A DNA stretch of 64,000 bases from Comamonas testosteroni TK102 (GTDB lineage Bacteria > Pseudomonadota > Gammaproteobacteria > Burkholderiales > Burkholderiaceae_C): the NCBI RefSeq assembly GCF_000739375.1, contig NZ_CP006704.1, positions 2,108,001-2,172,000 on the forward strand, in the 5' to 3' direction. Below are positions 26,722 through 36,037 of this stretch, piece by piece. The notes below the pieces were generated by a model. The model saw only the letters and a program-made list of their open reading frames with translations, ran no database searches and was not told where the DNA came from. Positions within the stretch are counted from its first letter, which is position 1. Every line of letters starts with the position of its first letter. A program made the translations under genes and the position numbers.

Positions 26722-28128
26722 ATGAAATCAATCGACTCCGATAGCCCCACGCAAACCGCTATCCCCAAGGTAGGCTTTGTTTCGCTGGGCTGCCCCAAGG
26801 CCTTGACTGATAGCGAGCTGATTCTCACGCAGCTCAGCGCCGAGGGTTACCAGACCTCCAAGACCTTTGAAGGCGCTGACCTGGTCATCGTCAATACCTG
26901 CGGCTTCATCGACGATGCCGTCAAGGAAAGCCTGGACACTATTGGCGAGGCTCTGGCTGCCAACGGCAAGGTGATCGTGACCGGCTGCCTGGGCGCCAAG
27001 GCCGGCAAGGATGGCGGCTCCACCATGGTGGCCGAAGTTCACCCCAGTGTGCTGGCCGTCACCGGCCCCCATGCCACCCAAGAGGTGATGGACGCTGTGC
27101 ACACCCACCTGCCCAAGCCGCACGATCCATTCGTGGATCTGGTGCCCGGCAGCTTTGGCGATGCGGGCATCAAGCTCACGCCAAAGCACTACGCCTATCT
27201 GAAGATTTCCGAAGGCTGCAACCACCGCTGCACTTTCTGCATCATTCCCAGCATGCGCGGCGATCTGGTCTCGCGTCCGATCGGCGATGTGCTCAAGGAG
27301 GCCAAGGCACTGTTCGAAGGAGGCGTCAAGGAACTGCTGGTGATCAGTCAGGATACCTCGGCCTATGGCGTGGATGTGAAGTACCGCACCGGTTTCTGGG
27401 ACGGCAAGCCGGTCAAGACCCGCATGCTGGAACTTGCTGATGAGCTGGGCAAGCTGGCACAGCAGCACGGCGCCTGGGTGCGTCTGCACTATGTCTACCC
27501 CTATCCCACCGTGGATGCGGTCTTGCCCCTGATGGCCGAGGGCAAGATCCTGCCTTACCTGGACGTGCCCCTGCAGCACAGCCATCCCGATGTGCTCAAG
27601 CGCATGAAGCGACCCGCGTCGGGCGAAAAGAACCTGGACCGTATCCGTGAGTGGCGCAAGATCTGCCCCGAGCTGGTGATTCGTTCCACCTTCATTGCCG
27701 GTTTTCCCGGCGAGACCGAGGAAGAGTTTGAGCATCTGCTTAACTTCATTCGCGAAGCCGAGATCGACCGTGCCGGCTGCTTTGCCTACAGCCCCGTCGA
27801 AGGCGCCACCGCCAACGAACTTCCCGGCATGCTGCCCGAAGAGGTGCGTGAGGCGCGCCGTGCGCGCTTCATGGAAGTGGCCGAAGAAGTCTCCACCCAG
27901 CGTCTGCAGCGCCGCGTGGGCCAGGTCATGAAGGTGTTGGTGGACAAGGCCGTCAGTCTGGGCAAAAAAGGCGGTGTGGGCCGCACCTATGCCGATGCTC
28001 CCGAGATTGACGGCGTGGTTCACATCCAGCCGCCCGAGAAGGCCAGCAAGACCTACAAGGTGGGTGAGTTGATCAGCGTGCGCATTGTGGGCACGCAGGG
28101 GCATGATCTGGTGGGCGTTCCGGTTTGA
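26722..28128 (+). CDS. rimO: Ribosomal protein S12 methylthiotransferase RimO
   Basis: The 468-residue radical-SAM enzyme adds a methylthio group to Asp88 of protein S12. The N-terminal UPF0004 domain supplies three Cys ([28 protein letters not shown]), the radical-SAM cluster motif is [10 protein letters not shown], and a TRAM domain closes the protein (VLVDKAV...[19 protein letters not shown]). Length is normal. It begins 120 nt after the tRNA scar and ends before a terminator. Confidence 0.95.
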   Translation: MKSIDSDSPTQTAIPKVGFVSLGCPKALTDSELILTQLSAEGYQTSKTFEGADLVIVNTCGFIDDAVKESLDTIGEALAANGKVIVTGCLGAKAGKDGGSTMVAEVHPSVLAVTGPHATQEVMDAVHTHLPKPHDPFVDLVPGSFGDAGIKLTPKHYAYLKISEGCNHRCTFCIIPSMRGDLVSRPIGDVLKEAKALFEGGVKELLVISQDTSAYGVDVKYRTGFWDGKPVKTRMLELADELGKLAQQHGAWVRLHYVYPYPTVDAVLPLMAEGKILPYLDVPLQHSHPDVLKRMKRPASGEKNLDRIREWRKICPELVIRSTFIAGFPGETEEEFEHLLNFIREAEIDRAGCFAYSPVEGATANELPGMLPEEVREARRARFMEVAEEVSTQRLQRRVGQVMKVLVDKAVSLGKKGGVGRTYADAPEIDGVVHIQPPEKASKTYKVGELISVRIVGTQGHDLVGVPV

Positions 28129-28176
28129 GCTTCCATGGTGTCCCTGCACGGCGCCATGTCAATCCGGTAAAAATAG

Positions 28177-28201
28177 AAAGGTCGCAATTGCGGCCTTTTT
28201 T
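28177..28201 (+). terminator. Terminator after rimO
   Basis: AAAGGTCG-CAATTG-CGGCCTTT (one G-T pair) followed by TTT. Confidence 0.75.
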
Positions 28202-28428
28202 GCATCCGATTTCTTGGTTGCCGCTTTTGTCTGCCGCAGGCCTGCAGGAGACCTTGAAGCAATGGCGGGCTCAGGTTCGGCTCTGAACGGTGCCGCCTTC
28301 CCAGGCATGGGAGGTCGATGCGAAACACTTATCCTGGACAAAGCGCCGCAGCATGGTGTTGTTCATGGTGAAGAATGGCCTTTCCCGGAAGACAGCCTCT
28401 TGTCTGTAAAAGAGGTTTCCATCGAAAG
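28202..28428. other. Intergenic region between rimO and ffs
   Basis: Overlapping small frames on both strands but no family, promoter or repeat that can be supported. The region just beyond the RNA end carries a CTTTT run that may help end the SRP RNA transcript. Confidence 0.35.
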
Positions 28429-28525
28429 GTGACGAGCCTGATCTCGGCACTGTATCCACAGTTAGGGCTGCTTGGTTCCCCACCTGACCCGGTTGGCTGC
28501 TTCCCCATGCGAGGAGGCCCGTCAC
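28429..28525 (-). ncRNA. ffs: Signal recognition particle RNA (4.5S RNA)
   Basis: On the minus strand, the 97-nt RNA folds into one hairpin: the 5' end GTGACGGGCCT pairs over 11 bp with the 3' end AGGCTCGTCAC (one G-T), and the apical part carries the SRP core GGGTCAGG...GGAA...AGCAGCC that binds Ffh. A TATAAT -10 box lies 6 nt upstream. Placement beside dnaX-ybaB-recR is common in bacteria, here divergent. Helix 8 and the core motif are intact. Confidence 0.88.
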
Positions 28526-28530
28526 TCTCG

Positions 28531-28536
28531 ATTATA
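28531..28536 (-). promoter_or_regulatory. TATAAT -10 box of ffs
   Basis: Reading the minus strand gives TATAAT followed by CGAGAG and the RNA 5' end, a consensus sigma70 -10 at normal distance. No good -35 hexamer is seen at 16-18 bp. Confidence 0.6.
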
Positions 28537-28626
28537 GATGCAAAACCGACACAGTTCCGCGAGCTGTGAAATGAGATTCCAGGAGCAGGCTTGTTGGCAT
28601 GTCCCGGCCCCGTAGAATCAGAGGCT

Positions 28627-30798
28627 ATGTCTTATTTAGTGCTTGCTCGCAAATACCGGCCCCGTACCTTCACTGAAATGGTGGGGCAGGAGCACGTGGT
28701 TCAGGCTCTGACCAATGCGTTGACCCAGCAGCGCCTGCATCACGCCTATCTGTTCACGGGCACACGTGGCGTGGGCAAGACCACGGTGTCGCGCATTCTG
28801 GCCAAGTCGCTGAATTGCCAGGGCCTGGATGGCAATGGTGGAATCACCGCAACCCCTTGCGGGGTATGCGCAGCATGCACTGAAATAGATAGCGGTCGTT
28901 TCCCCGACTACACCGAACTGGATGCTGCATCCAACCGCGGTGTGGATGAGGTGCAGAGCCTGCTGGAGCAGGCGGTGTACAAACCGGTGCAGGGGCGCTT
29001 CAAGGTCTTCATGATCGACGAGGTGCACATGCTGACGAACACCGCGTTCAACGCCATGCTCAAGACGCTGGAGGAGCCTCCCGAGTATCTGAAGTTCGTG
29101 CTGGCCACGACCGATCCGCAGAAAGTACCGGTCACTGTGCTCTCGCGCTGCCTGCAGTTCAATCTGCGCCCGATGGCGCCCGAAACGGTTCTGGAGCACC
29201 TGACTCATGTGCTGGACAAGGAAAGCGTGCCGGCAGAGCCTCAGGCGCTGCGATTGCTGTCTCGCGCAGCGCGCGGCTCCATGCGCGATGCGCTGAGCCT
29301 GACCGACCAGGCGATTGCCTTTGGCAGCGGGCAGTTGCAGGAGGCGACGGTGCGCCAGATGCTGGGCAGCGTGGATCGAAGCCATGTCTTTCGCCTGATC
29401 GATGCCCTGGCGCAGGGGCACGGGCGCACGGTGGTTGAAGTCTCCGAAGAGCTGCGCCACAACGGTCTGTCTGCTGCATCGACACTGGAGGAAATGTGCG
29501 CCGTTCTGCAGCGCATGGCCGTGTTGCAGGCCGTGCCGGATATGCCGCTGGATGCCAGCGACCCGGAGGCTGCCGAAGTAGACCGACTGGCCAGTCTGAT
29601 GCCCCGCGACGAGACGCAGCTGCTCTACAGCATCTGCCTGCACGGCCGCGTCGAGCTGGGACTGGCCCCGGATGAGTATGCGGCGCTGACCATGGCGCTG
29701 CTGCGGCTGCTGGCCTTCAAGCCGGCACATGCCGAAGCCGGCACGGCTGAAAAAAAAACTCCGGCGCTGAGGCCTAGCCGGCCTGTTGTCCAGGCTCCGG
29801 CGCCGATTCAGCAGCCTCCGGCTTCACCGCCGGTGGCGAAGGAGGTGCCAGCGACCGAGGTCCAGTCCTTGCCGTCTGTGCAGCAGCCTGTTGTGCAAGC
29901 CGTACCGGAGTCGGCACCAGCGCAAGAGCCTGAGTCAGTCGTCGCCATGGCCGAGCCTGAACAGATTCAAGCGGTTGCCGATCGCTCGGATTCAGCTGTG
30001 TATTCCGCTGCAAGGCCTGTGATGCAGGCAGCCCCGGAGTCGGCCCGGTCGCCAGCGCCTGCCGTGACGCCTGAGCCTGCTGCGGTTCAGCAAAACATGG
30101 CTGGTGCGAATCAGGAAGCCGCCGCCGAGGCAGACCATATGCCTGCCGACGATGCGTCCGAGAGCGCCGAGGCCGTCGATATGGTTGATGCTCCCGAAGA
30201 GCAGGATGCCGGCGAAGCGGCCTGGGCAGGCATGCCCGATGAGGGCTGGTCTGACGATGGGCGCTGGGGCGATGATGCCGACCTCGATGTCGGCCAGCCC
30301 CTGCATGCCATGCCGCCCATGGAGTCGGATGAGCCGCCAGCCCAGAGCGCAGGCGGCGGCTATGCCAGCACGGCCCAGGATGCAGCCCCCGTGGAACGCA
30401 CCCCCGAGGGCGATCTGTGGTTTGACGTGGTGCAGCAGTTGTTGCAGAGCGAAGCCGTGGTGGCAGTGGCGCGGCAACTGGCGCTGCAGTCGCAGCTGCT
30501 GGGTCGTGAAGGCGATCTGTGGCGACTGCGCGTGGAGTCCAGCTCGCTGAATCAGGCTGGCACGCGTGATCGTTTGCGTGCTGCGCTGGAAGCGGCCGGT
30601 CATGCGCGACAATTGCAGGTCGAGCAAGGGCCGGTGACGGACAGTCCTGCCCGCCGACTGGCCCTGGAAAGACAAGCCAGCCAGTTGCTGGCCGAGGACA
30701 TTGTCAAAAGCAATCCGCAGGTGCAAACCTTGATGCGAGACTTTGGCGCGAAAATCGTGCCCGGTAGCATCAAGCCCATATCTATTCAGCCTGAATAA
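28627..30798 (+). CDS. dnaX: DNA polymerase III subunits gamma and tau
   Basis: The 723-residue tau protein has an AAA+ clamp-loader region (1-370): Walker A GTRGVGKTT, zinc Cys CGVCAACTEI, DEVHMLTN, and SRC. Residues 380-590 are a Pro/Ala/Glu-rich linker; the C-terminal domain that binds DnaB and the polymerase follows (WFDVVQQLLQSEAVVAVARQL). A nine-A run at 29750-29758 sits at codons 375-377; slippage there would give a gamma form of about 383 residues. ATG 28627 begins MSYLVLARKYRPRTF as usual. ybaB and recR follow. Confidence 0.95.
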   Translation: MSYLVLARKYRPRTFTEMVGQEHVVQALTNALTQQRLHHAYLFTGTRGVGKTTVSRILAKSLNCQGLDGNGGITATPCGVCAACTEIDSGRFPDYTELDAASNRGVDEVQSLLEQAVYKPVQGRFKVFMIDEVHMLTNTAFNAMLKTLEEPPEYLKFVLATTDPQKVPVTVLSRCLQFNLRPMAPETVLEHLTHVLDKESVPAEPQALRLLSRAARGSMRDALSLTDQAIAFGSGQLQEATVRQMLGSVDRSHVFRLIDALAQGHGRTVVEVSEELRHNGLSAASTLEEMCAVLQRMAVLQAVPDMPLDASDPEAAEVDRLASLMPRDETQLLYSICLHGRVELGLAPDEYAALTMALLRLLAFKPAHAEAGTAEKKTPALRPSRPVVQAPAPIQQPPASPPVAKEVPATEVQSLPSVQQPVVQAVPESAPAQEPESVVAMAEPEQIQAVADRSDSAVYSAARPVMQAAPESARSPAPAVTPEPAAVQQNMAGANQEAAAEADHMPADDASESAEAVDMVDAPEEQDAGEAAWAGMPDEGWSDDGRWGDDADLDVGQPLHAMPPMESDEPPAQSAGGGYASTAQDAAPVERTPEGDLWFDVVQQLLQSEAVVAVARQLALQSQLLGREGDLWRLRVESSSLNQAGTRDRLRAALEAAGHARQLQVEQGPVTDSPARRLALERQASQLLAEDIVKSNPQVQTLMRDFGAKIVPGSIKPISIQPE
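29750..29777 (+). other. A9 slippery run in dnaX, candidate gamma frameshift
   Basis: GCTG-A9-CTCC at the end of the clamp-loader domain. The -1 frame meets TAG at about 29777 after a few codons, and the +1 frame meets TGA (29766-29769 region). A short CCGGC/GCCGG stem lies just after. Such runs produce gamma in E. coli by ribosomal -1 shift and in Thermus by transcript slippage. Confidence 0.6.
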
Positions 30799-30825
30799 GG
30801 CGTTTCAACAAAAGAAGGAATTCTC

Positions 30826-31158
30826 ATGTTCAACAAAGGACAACTCGCCGGTTTGATGAAGCAAGCTCAGGCCATGCAGGACAACCTGAAGAAGGCTCAG
30901 GATGAGCTGGGCAATATCGAAGTCGAAGGCGAATCCGGTGCCGGTCTGGTCAAGGTGGTGATGACCTGCAAGCATGACGTCAAGCGCATCACCATCGACC
31001 CCAGCCTGCTGGCCGAAGACAAGGACATGCTGGAAGACCTGGTGGCTGCCGCCTTCAACGCTGCTGTGCGCAAGGCCGAAGAGACCTCCAACGAGAAGAT
31101 GGGCAAGATCACTGCCGGTATGCCCGGCCTGCCCGGCGGGATGAAGTTCCCGTTCTGA
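30826..31158 (+). CDS. ybaB: Nucleoid-associated protein YbaB/EbfC
   Basis: The 110-residue DNA-binding dimer has the family pattern ([57 protein letters not shown]) and ends with a Gly/Pro/Lys tail. AAGGAATTCTC precedes the ATG. It sits between dnaX and recR as usual. Confidence 0.94.
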   Translation: MFNKGQLAGLMKQAQAMQDNLKKAQDELGNIEVEGESGAGLVKVVMTCKHDVKRITIDPSLLAEDKDMLEDLVAAAFNAAVRKAEETSNEKMGKITAGMPGLPGGMKFPF

Positions 31159-31164
31159 CGGATT

Positions 31165-31250
31165 CCCCCCTGAGCGGCCCTGCCGCTTCCCCGGCCAAGG
31201 GATGGCTGCGATGCCGCGACGCGGCTCCTGCTTGCTGTCCCTGGCCGGGG
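31165..31250. repeat. Dispersed GC-rich intergenic repeat (family B)
   Basis: CCCCTGAGCGGCCCTGCCGC then CCCCGG...AAGGGATGGC resembles the reverse complement of the stretch at 14195-14285. It fills most of the ybaB-recR gap ahead of a terminator. Confidence 0.5.
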
Positions 31251-31266
31251 TGTGAGGGGAGTGAAT

Positions 31267-31298
31267 GGCGATCTGCGCAGTGGCAGATCGCCTTTTTT
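31267..31298 (+). terminator. Terminator after ybaB
   Basis: GGCGATCTGC-GCAGTG-GCAGATCGCC, a perfect 10-bp stem, followed by six Ts. It separates dnaX-ybaB from recR. Confidence 0.88.
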
Positions 31299-31321
31299 CT
31301 GGTGACTGAAAGGACAAACCC

Positions 31322-31912
31322 GTGTCTGATGTGCAATCTCTGGATGCCTTGATTGAGGCCTTGCGCCGGCTGCCGGGCGTGGGCATCAAGTCGGCACAGC
31401 GCATGGCGTTTCATTTGCTGCAGCGTGACCAGGCCGGGGCGCTGCAACTGGCGCGGGCGCTGGACTCTGCGGTGAACTCGGTGCATCACTGTGAGCGCTG
31501 CCACACGTTTACCGAAGGCGCCATCTGCAGCATCTGTGATGACGCCGGGCGCGATGGCGCGCGGCTGTGCGTGGTCGAGGCGCCGGCCGATCTGGCGGCC
31601 ATGGAGCGCACGGAGGCCTATCAGGGCTACTACTATGTGCTGATGGGGCGGCTGTCGCCGCTCGATGGCGTGGGCCCCAAGGAAATCGGCATGAAGCAGT
31701 TGCTGGAGCGTGCCTGTGACGGTGTGGTGCAGGAGGTGATTCTGGCAACCAGCTTCACGGCCGAGGGCGAGGCCACGGCCCATGCCATCAGCGAGGCGCT
31801 CAAGTCGCGTGGCATCCTGGTCACGCGGCTGGCGCGCGGCGTGCCCATAGGCAGCGAACTTGAATATGTGGATCTGGGCACGATTGCCCACGCGCTGGTG
31901 GATAGGCGCTGA
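31322..31912 (+). CDS. recR: Recombination mediator RecR
   Basis: The 196-residue protein of the RecFOR pathway has an N-terminal helix-hairpin-helix ([20 protein letters not shown]), a four-Cys zinc site (Cys57, 60, 69, 72) and a Toprim domain ([22 protein letters not shown]). GTG 31322 follows AAGGACAAACCC. It helps load RecA at gaps with RecO. Confidence 0.94.
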   Translation: MSDVQSLDALIEALRRLPGVGIKSAQRMAFHLLQRDQAGALQLARALDSAVNSVHHCERCHTFTEGAICSICDDAGRDGARLCVVEAPADLAAMERTEAYQGYYYVLMGRLSPLDGVGPKEIGMKQLLERACDGVVQEVILATSFTAEGEATAHAISEALKSRGILVTRLARGVPIGSELEYVDLGTIAHALVDRR

Positions 31913-31992
31913 AAAATATTGCTTGAATTGGCTTTAATCGCCCATCTATAAAGCGTCTTCTGCTTTCTTTTTTTTTGAAAGAGCAGAGATGG

Positions 31993-32029
31993 AAAAGCCC
32001 GCTGGTTCTGCGAACAGCGGGCTTTTTTT
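31993..32029. terminator. Bidirectional terminator between recR and mltD
   Basis: AAAAGCCCGCTG (31993-32004) pairs with CAGCGGGCTTTT (32015-32026), with T and A runs on both sides. It lies between convergent genes. Confidence 0.88.
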
Positions 32030-32043
32030 GCGGATGATGAGGC

Positions 32044-33567
32044 CTATTTGCGCTTCTTGGCAGGTGTACCGCCACGAGCCTTGGGTTCGCTCTTGCCGCC
32101 ACGGGGAGCTGGCGCGCTGCTGCTCCTGGCGTTCTTGCTGGCGGCTGCCACCTTGCTGCCGCCACGGGTGTTGCGGGCCGAGCTGTCATTGCTTTCGGCG
32201 CGGGCGCTGCGGGCTGCGCGGCTGGGCAGGTAGGCAATCAGCGACTGGCCGGGGCGCAGGGATGCCGTCGACTTGAGGTCGTTCCAGTCCGCGAGGTTGG
32301 AGACGCTGATGCCATAGCGGCTGGCCACGCTGACCAGGGTATCGCGCTTTCGCGCCTTGACCGTGGTGCGCACGGTCACGACTTCAGGGGCGAAGGAGAT
32401 CTGACCGTTGTCTGCCACATGGCCGGGCACATCAGTCTTGACATTGGCATCGCGCGGCACCATCAGTGTCGAGCCGGCCTTGATCAGCATGCGCGGCGGG
32501 ATGTTGTTGATGGCGCGCAGATCGGCTTCGCCCAGGCCTGCGCGCTGGGCGGCTTCGGCCACGGTGATGGTGGTGGGCACGGTCCATACCGTCCAGCTGG
32601 CAAACTGGCCTTCGCTATAGGCCTGCAGATTGCGGCGGAAAACCTTGGCGTTGTCCCAGGGAAGCAGCACCTGCGGCGTGGCACGCGCAAAGATCACCGG
32701 CTTGTGAAAGCTGGGGTTGAGCGCCTTGAAGTCATTCGCGCTGACATCGGCCAGCTTGGCCACCAGCTCCACGTCGATATCGTGCGGCAGATCCACGGCC
32801 TGGAAATAGGGGTGGTTTTCGATGATGGGAAGCTCGGTGTTGAACTTCTCGGGCTCGGCCACGATGTTCTTGACGGCTTGCAGCTTGGGCACGTAGTTGC
32901 GGGTTTCGGCCGGCATCTGCAGGTCAAGGTAGCCCGCGGGCTGGCCCAGCTTTTCATTGCGCTTGATGGCGCGGCCCACGCTCCCCTCGCCCCAGTTATA
33001 GGCGGCCAGGGCCAGATGCCAGTCGCCGAACATGTTGTAGAGCTTTTGCAGATAGTCGAGCGCGGCGCGGGTCGAGGCCAGCACATCGCGGCGATCATCG
33101 CGGAAGACGTTCTGCTTGAGGTCGAAATAGGTGCCGGTGGCCGGCATGAACTGCCACATGCCTGCCGCCTTGGCGCTGGAGACGGCCTGAGGGTTGAAGG
33201 CGCTTTCGATGAACGGCAACAGCGCCAGCTCTGTCGGCATGTTGCGGCGCTCCAGTTCCTCGACGATGTGGAACAGATACTTGCTCGATCGCTCCGTCAT
33301 GCGCTGGATATAGTCGGGGCGGGTGGCATACCACTGCTCCTGGTTCTGGACCAGATCCTGCTCCAGGTTGGGCATGGCAAAGCCCTTGCGGATGCGAACC
33401 CAGAGGTCGCCCGTGGCTTCCAGTTCAGCGACTTCGGAGCTGCCGACTTTGCCCTGGCCCAGGGGTTTGAGCGGGCCGTTCGGATACATGGGGTCGACGC
33501 TGCTGGTGGTGGCGCAGCCGGTCAAGATCAGTGCGCTTGTCAGCAGCAGGGTGGATAGCAGCTTCAT
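32044..33567 (-). CDS. mltD: Lytic murein transglycosylase MltD-like lipoprotein
   Basis: The 507-residue lipoprotein has a lipobox (LTGC in ALILTGCATTSS), a lytic transglycosylase domain (about 110-250; LPFIESAFNPQAVSSAKAAGMWQFMPATG holds the catalytic Glu), and C-terminal LysM segments, the clearest being KRDTLVSVASRYGISVSNLADWN. A Lys/Arg/Ser-rich tail follows. ATG 33567 is chosen because its A overlaps the stop of gloB (TGATG), which indicates coupling; ATG 33585 is an alternative. It cuts peptidoglycan in the periplasm from the outer membrane. Confidence 0.9.
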   Translation of the reverse strand: MKLLSTLLLTSALILTGCATTSSVDPMYPNGPLKPLGQGKVGSSEVAELEATGDLWVRIRKGFAMPNLEQDLVQNQEQWYATRPDYIQRMTERSSKYLFHIVEELERRNMPTELALLPFIESAFNPQAVSSAKAAGMWQFMPATGTYFDLKQNVFRDDRRDVLASTRAALDYLQKLYNMFGDWHLALAAYNWGEGSVGRAIKRNEKLGQPAGYLDLQMPAETRNYVPKLQAVKNIVAEPEKFNTELPIIENHPYFQAVDLPHDIDVELVAKLADVSANDFKALNPSFHKPVIFARATPQVLLPWDNAKVFRRNLQAYSEGQFASWTVWTVPTTITVAEAAQRAGLGEADLRAINNIPPRMLIKAGSTLMVPRDANVKTDVPGHVADNGQISFAPEVVTVRTTVKARKRDTLVSVASRYGISVSNLADWNDLKSTASLRPGQSLIAYLPSRAARSARAESNDSSARNTRGGSKVAAASKNARSSSAPAPRGGKSEPKARGGTPAKKRK

Positions 33568-34340
33568 CAGAAAACGTTTTTCCATTGGCGCAGGGTGGCC
33601 AGCACGCTGGCGGGGTCCTCGGGCCTGGTTTGAGGATCATGGTGCACGGCGGCTGCGATCACATCGGCAGCGCGGCTTCGCATGAACGGGTTGATGGCCA
33701 GCTCGGTCTGCAATGTGGAGGGCAGCGTCGGCTGCCCGCTCCTGCGCAGTTGCTGGCAATGTTCCAGATACTGAGCCAGTTCTGGATTGTTTGGTTCCAC
33801 GGCCTGCGCAAATCGCAGGTTGGAAATTGTGTACTCATGTGCGCAGCACACCAGCGTGCTGCCGGGCAGGGCGGCCAGTGCGTCCAGCGAGGCCTGCATC
33901 TGCGCTGCCGTGCCTTCGAAAAGGCGGCCGCAGCCGCCCGAGAAAAGCGTGTCACCGCAGAACAGCAGGGGCTCGCTTTGCGCCCGGGTGCTGAAGAAGG
34001 CAATATGACCGCTGGTGTGTCCGGGCACATCGATGACTTGCCAGGGGCCGCCGAGCAGCTCGATGCTGTCGCCGCCCTGCACGCGCGTGACGGGCTCGGG
34101 CAGGGACTCGTAGGCTGGGCCCCAGACGGGAGCGCCGGTGGCCGCGCGAATGGCATCGATGCCGCCCACATGGTCGGCATGATGATGGGTGACTAAAATG
34201 CCCTGCAGTTTCAGACCCCGCTGTGCCAATGTGCTCAGCACAGGCTCGGCCTGACCCGGATCGACGACCACGGCGTGTTCCGCATCGTGGAGCATCCAGA
34301 TGTAGTTGTCGGAAAAAGCGGGAATGGGCAACAGGTTCAT
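33567..34340 (-). CDS. gloB: Hydroxyacylglutathione hydrolase (glyoxalase II)
   Basis: The 257-residue metallo-beta-lactamase-fold enzyme cuts S-lactoylglutathione. The binuclear metal motif THHHADHVGG is at 51-60 (His52, His54, Asp56, His57), with VPGHTSGHI, FCGDTLFSGG and CCAHEYT completing it. ATG 34340 starts MNLLPIPAFSDNYIW, the typical N-terminus. It is divergent from a methyltransferase and overlaps the mltD start, a grouping seen in many proteobacteria. Confidence 0.93.
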   Translation of the reverse strand: MNLLPIPAFSDNYIWMLHDAEHAVVVDPGQAEPVLSTLAQRGLKLQGILVTHHHADHVGGIDAIRAATGAPVWGPAYESLPEPVTRVQGGDSIELLGGPWQVIDVPGHTSGHIAFFSTRAQSEPLLFCGDTLFSGGCGRLFEGTAAQMQASLDALAALPGSTLVCCAHEYTISNLRFAQAVEPNNPELAQYLEHCQQLRRSGQPTLPSTLQTELAINPFMRSRAADVIAAAVHHDPQTRPEDPASVLATLRQWKNVF

Positions 34341-34359
34341 GAGCTGCAAAATTATAGAG

Positions 34360-35193
34360 ATGCATCACTGGACGGATTCAGCCCTAGGGCACTACCTCCT
34401 GGAATGGGAGCAGCAGCGCTTTGACGAGGCGGTGGCCGATATCTTTGGCTACCACGCCCTGCAACTGGGCTTGCCGCAGCTGCAAGGCCTGCGCGGCAAC
34501 CGCATGCCCCATCGCTGGCTGGCGCTGGAGGGCCTCGATCCCGTTCCGGATGCAAAAGCAGGCACTGTAGCGCAAGCGGCGGCGGTCCGAGTGTCGCAGG
34601 CGCAGCCGCCCGCCGAAGAAACGCAGAATTTTGCCCCGTTGATGCCGGCGCTCAGGACCGCTCCGGAAGCCCTGCCTTTTGCCGAGGCCAGCCTCGACCT
34701 GCTGCTGATGCCGCATACGCTGGAGGCCTCCAACGACCCGCATGCCGCGCTGCGCGAGGCTGCGCGCGTGCTGGTGCCGGAAGGTCGGCTGGTGATCAGC
34801 GGGCTGAATCCCTCCAGTCTGCTGGGTCTGCAGCGACGGGTGGAGCGCAGCGCGGGCTATTTGCCGGACCTGAGCCTGGGCGTGGGCTACTGGCGTTTGC
34901 GCGATTGGCTGCGATTGCTGAGCTTCGAGATCGAAGCCGTGCAATTTGGCTGTTATCGTCCTGCCACTCAAAGTGAGAAGTGGCTGAGCCGCTGGCAGTT
35001 CATGGAAGGCCTGGGCCACCGCTGCTGGCCGGTGATGGGGGGCGTCTATTGCGTGGTCGCCGTCAAGCGCGTGCAGGGCATGCGACTGATGAGCCCGAGC
35101 TGGCGCAAGAGCAGCGTGCCGGTTGGCATGAAGGCGCCCGTTACCCAGAAGCAGCCGCCGGACATGTTCTGGCGTAACAAGGAAGAAAATTGA
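34360..35193 (+). CDS. SAM-dependent methyltransferase next to gloB/rnhA
   Basis: The 277-residue protein has a class I methyltransferase core ([20 protein letters not shown], then [21 protein letters not shown]) but the first SAM loop is unusual, without a clear GxGxG. It is found between gloB and rnhA in proteobacteria (often called YafS). The methyl acceptor is unknown. ATG 34360 has only a weak ribosome site (ATAGAG). The last codons overlap the TTG start of rnhA. Confidence 0.8.
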   Translation: MHHWTDSALGHYLLEWEQQRFDEAVADIFGYHALQLGLPQLQGLRGNRMPHRWLALEGLDPVPDAKAGTVAQAAAVRVSQAQPPAEETQNFAPLMPALRTAPEALPFAEASLDLLLMPHTLEASNDPHAALREAARVLVPEGRLVISGLNPSSLLGLQRRVERSAGYLPDLSLGVGYWRLRDWLRLLSFEIEAVQFGCYRPATQSEKWLSRWQFMEGLGHRCWPVMGGVYCVVAVKRVQGMRLMSPSWRKSSVPVGMKAPVTQKQPPDMFWRNKEEN

Positions 35194-35639
35194 ATCAAGT
35201 TGTGATCTATACCGATGGCGCCTGCAAGGGCAATCCCGGGCCTGGGGGCTGGGGCGCATTGCTGCAGGCCGGATCGGCGCAGAAGGAACTCTTCGGTGGT
35301 GAACTGGGAACCACCAATAACCGCATGGAGCTCAAGGCCGTGATCGAGGCGCTGTCCGCGCTCAAGCGCCCCTGCGATGTGGTGCTGTATCTGGACAGCC
35401 AGTACGTGCGCAAAGGCATTACCGAGTGGATACAGGGCTGGAAGGCCAAGGGCTGGGTCACCGCTTCCAAGGAACCAGTCAAGAATGTCGAGCTATGGAA
35501 GCAGCTGGACGCGCTGGTTCAGGGCAGCGGTCACCGTATCGACTGGCGCTGGGTCAAGGGCCATGCCGGGGACCCCGGCAACGAGCGCGCCGATGCGCTG
35601 GCCAACAAGGGCGTGGAGCTGGCCCTCAAAAACGGCTGA
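35190..35639 (+). CDS. rnhA: Ribonuclease HI
   Basis: The 149-residue enzyme removes RNA from RNA-DNA hybrids. The acidic residues are Asp9 ([11 protein letters not shown]), Glu47 (NNRMEL), Asp69 (LDSQY) and Asp135 (NERADALA), with His125 in KGHAG. TTG 35190 starts within the methyltransferase stop (TTGA) behind AAGGAAGAAAA. Its stop lies in a hairpin shared with the next gene. Confidence 0.94.
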   Translation: MNQVVIYTDGACKGNPGPGGWGALLQAGSAQKELFGGELGTTNNRMELKAVIEALSALKRPCDVVLYLDSQYVRKGITEWIQGWKAKGWVTASKEPVKNVELWKQLDALVQGSGHRIDWRWVKGHAGDPGNERADALANKGVELALKNG

Positions 35640-35660
35640 GCCAGCCGCTGCGCTGGCTCA
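35637..35660. terminator. Hairpin covering the stops of rnhA and the thioredoxin-like gene
   Basis: TGAGCCAGC (35637-35645) pairs with GCTGGCTCA (35652-35660). The TGA of rnhA and the TGA of the convergent gene both lie in the stem. There is no T-run, so its role as terminator is uncertain. Confidence 0.5.
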
Positions 35661-35984
35661 GTTCGTGATCTGCGCCAGTGCTTCTTGGATCTGCTGCTCG
35701 GATTCGGGGCGCACGATGCGTGCCATTTCCTTGCCGTCACGCAGAAAAATCAGCGTGGGCCAGAGCTTGACGCGATAGCTGCGCCCCAGCGGCCGGCCGG
35801 GGCCGTCTTCCACCTTGATGTGCGCCACTTCGGACTGGGCAGCCAGCGCGGACTGCAGCAGCGGCTGGGCGCGCTGGCAGTGGCCGCACCAGGGGGTGCC
35901 GAATTCCAGCAAGTTCGCGCCCTTGAGCGCATCGATGGCCTGCCTTGTGGGTTCTGTGGCCCAGTGGGTGGCTTGGTATGGCAT
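35658..35984 (-). CDS. Thioredoxin-family protein
   Basis: The 108-residue single-domain thioredoxin fold has the active motif WCGHC (Cys33, Cys36) within FGTPWCGHCQRAQPLL and the cis-Pro segment VKLWPTLIFLRDG. It has no signal peptide, so it acts in the cytoplasm as a disulfide reductase with an unknown target. ATG 35984 is used because the preceding in-frame codons are not conserved in character. It is convergent with rnhA and follows moeA on this strand after 53 nt. Confidence 0.85.
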   Translation of the reverse strand: MPYQATHWATEPTRQAIDALKGANLLEFGTPWCGHCQRAQPLLQSALAAQSEVAHIKVEDGPGRPLGRSYRVKLWPTLIFLRDGKEMARIVRPESEQQIQEALAQITN

Positions 35985-36037
35985 GCAATATTTCCCAGAA
36001 TGGATCGAGGGTCGAGGATCAGACGGCAAGTCTGTCT

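Noticed and set aside
26728..28149. Open frame opposite rimO
   Set aside because: Antisense shadow with no ribosome site.
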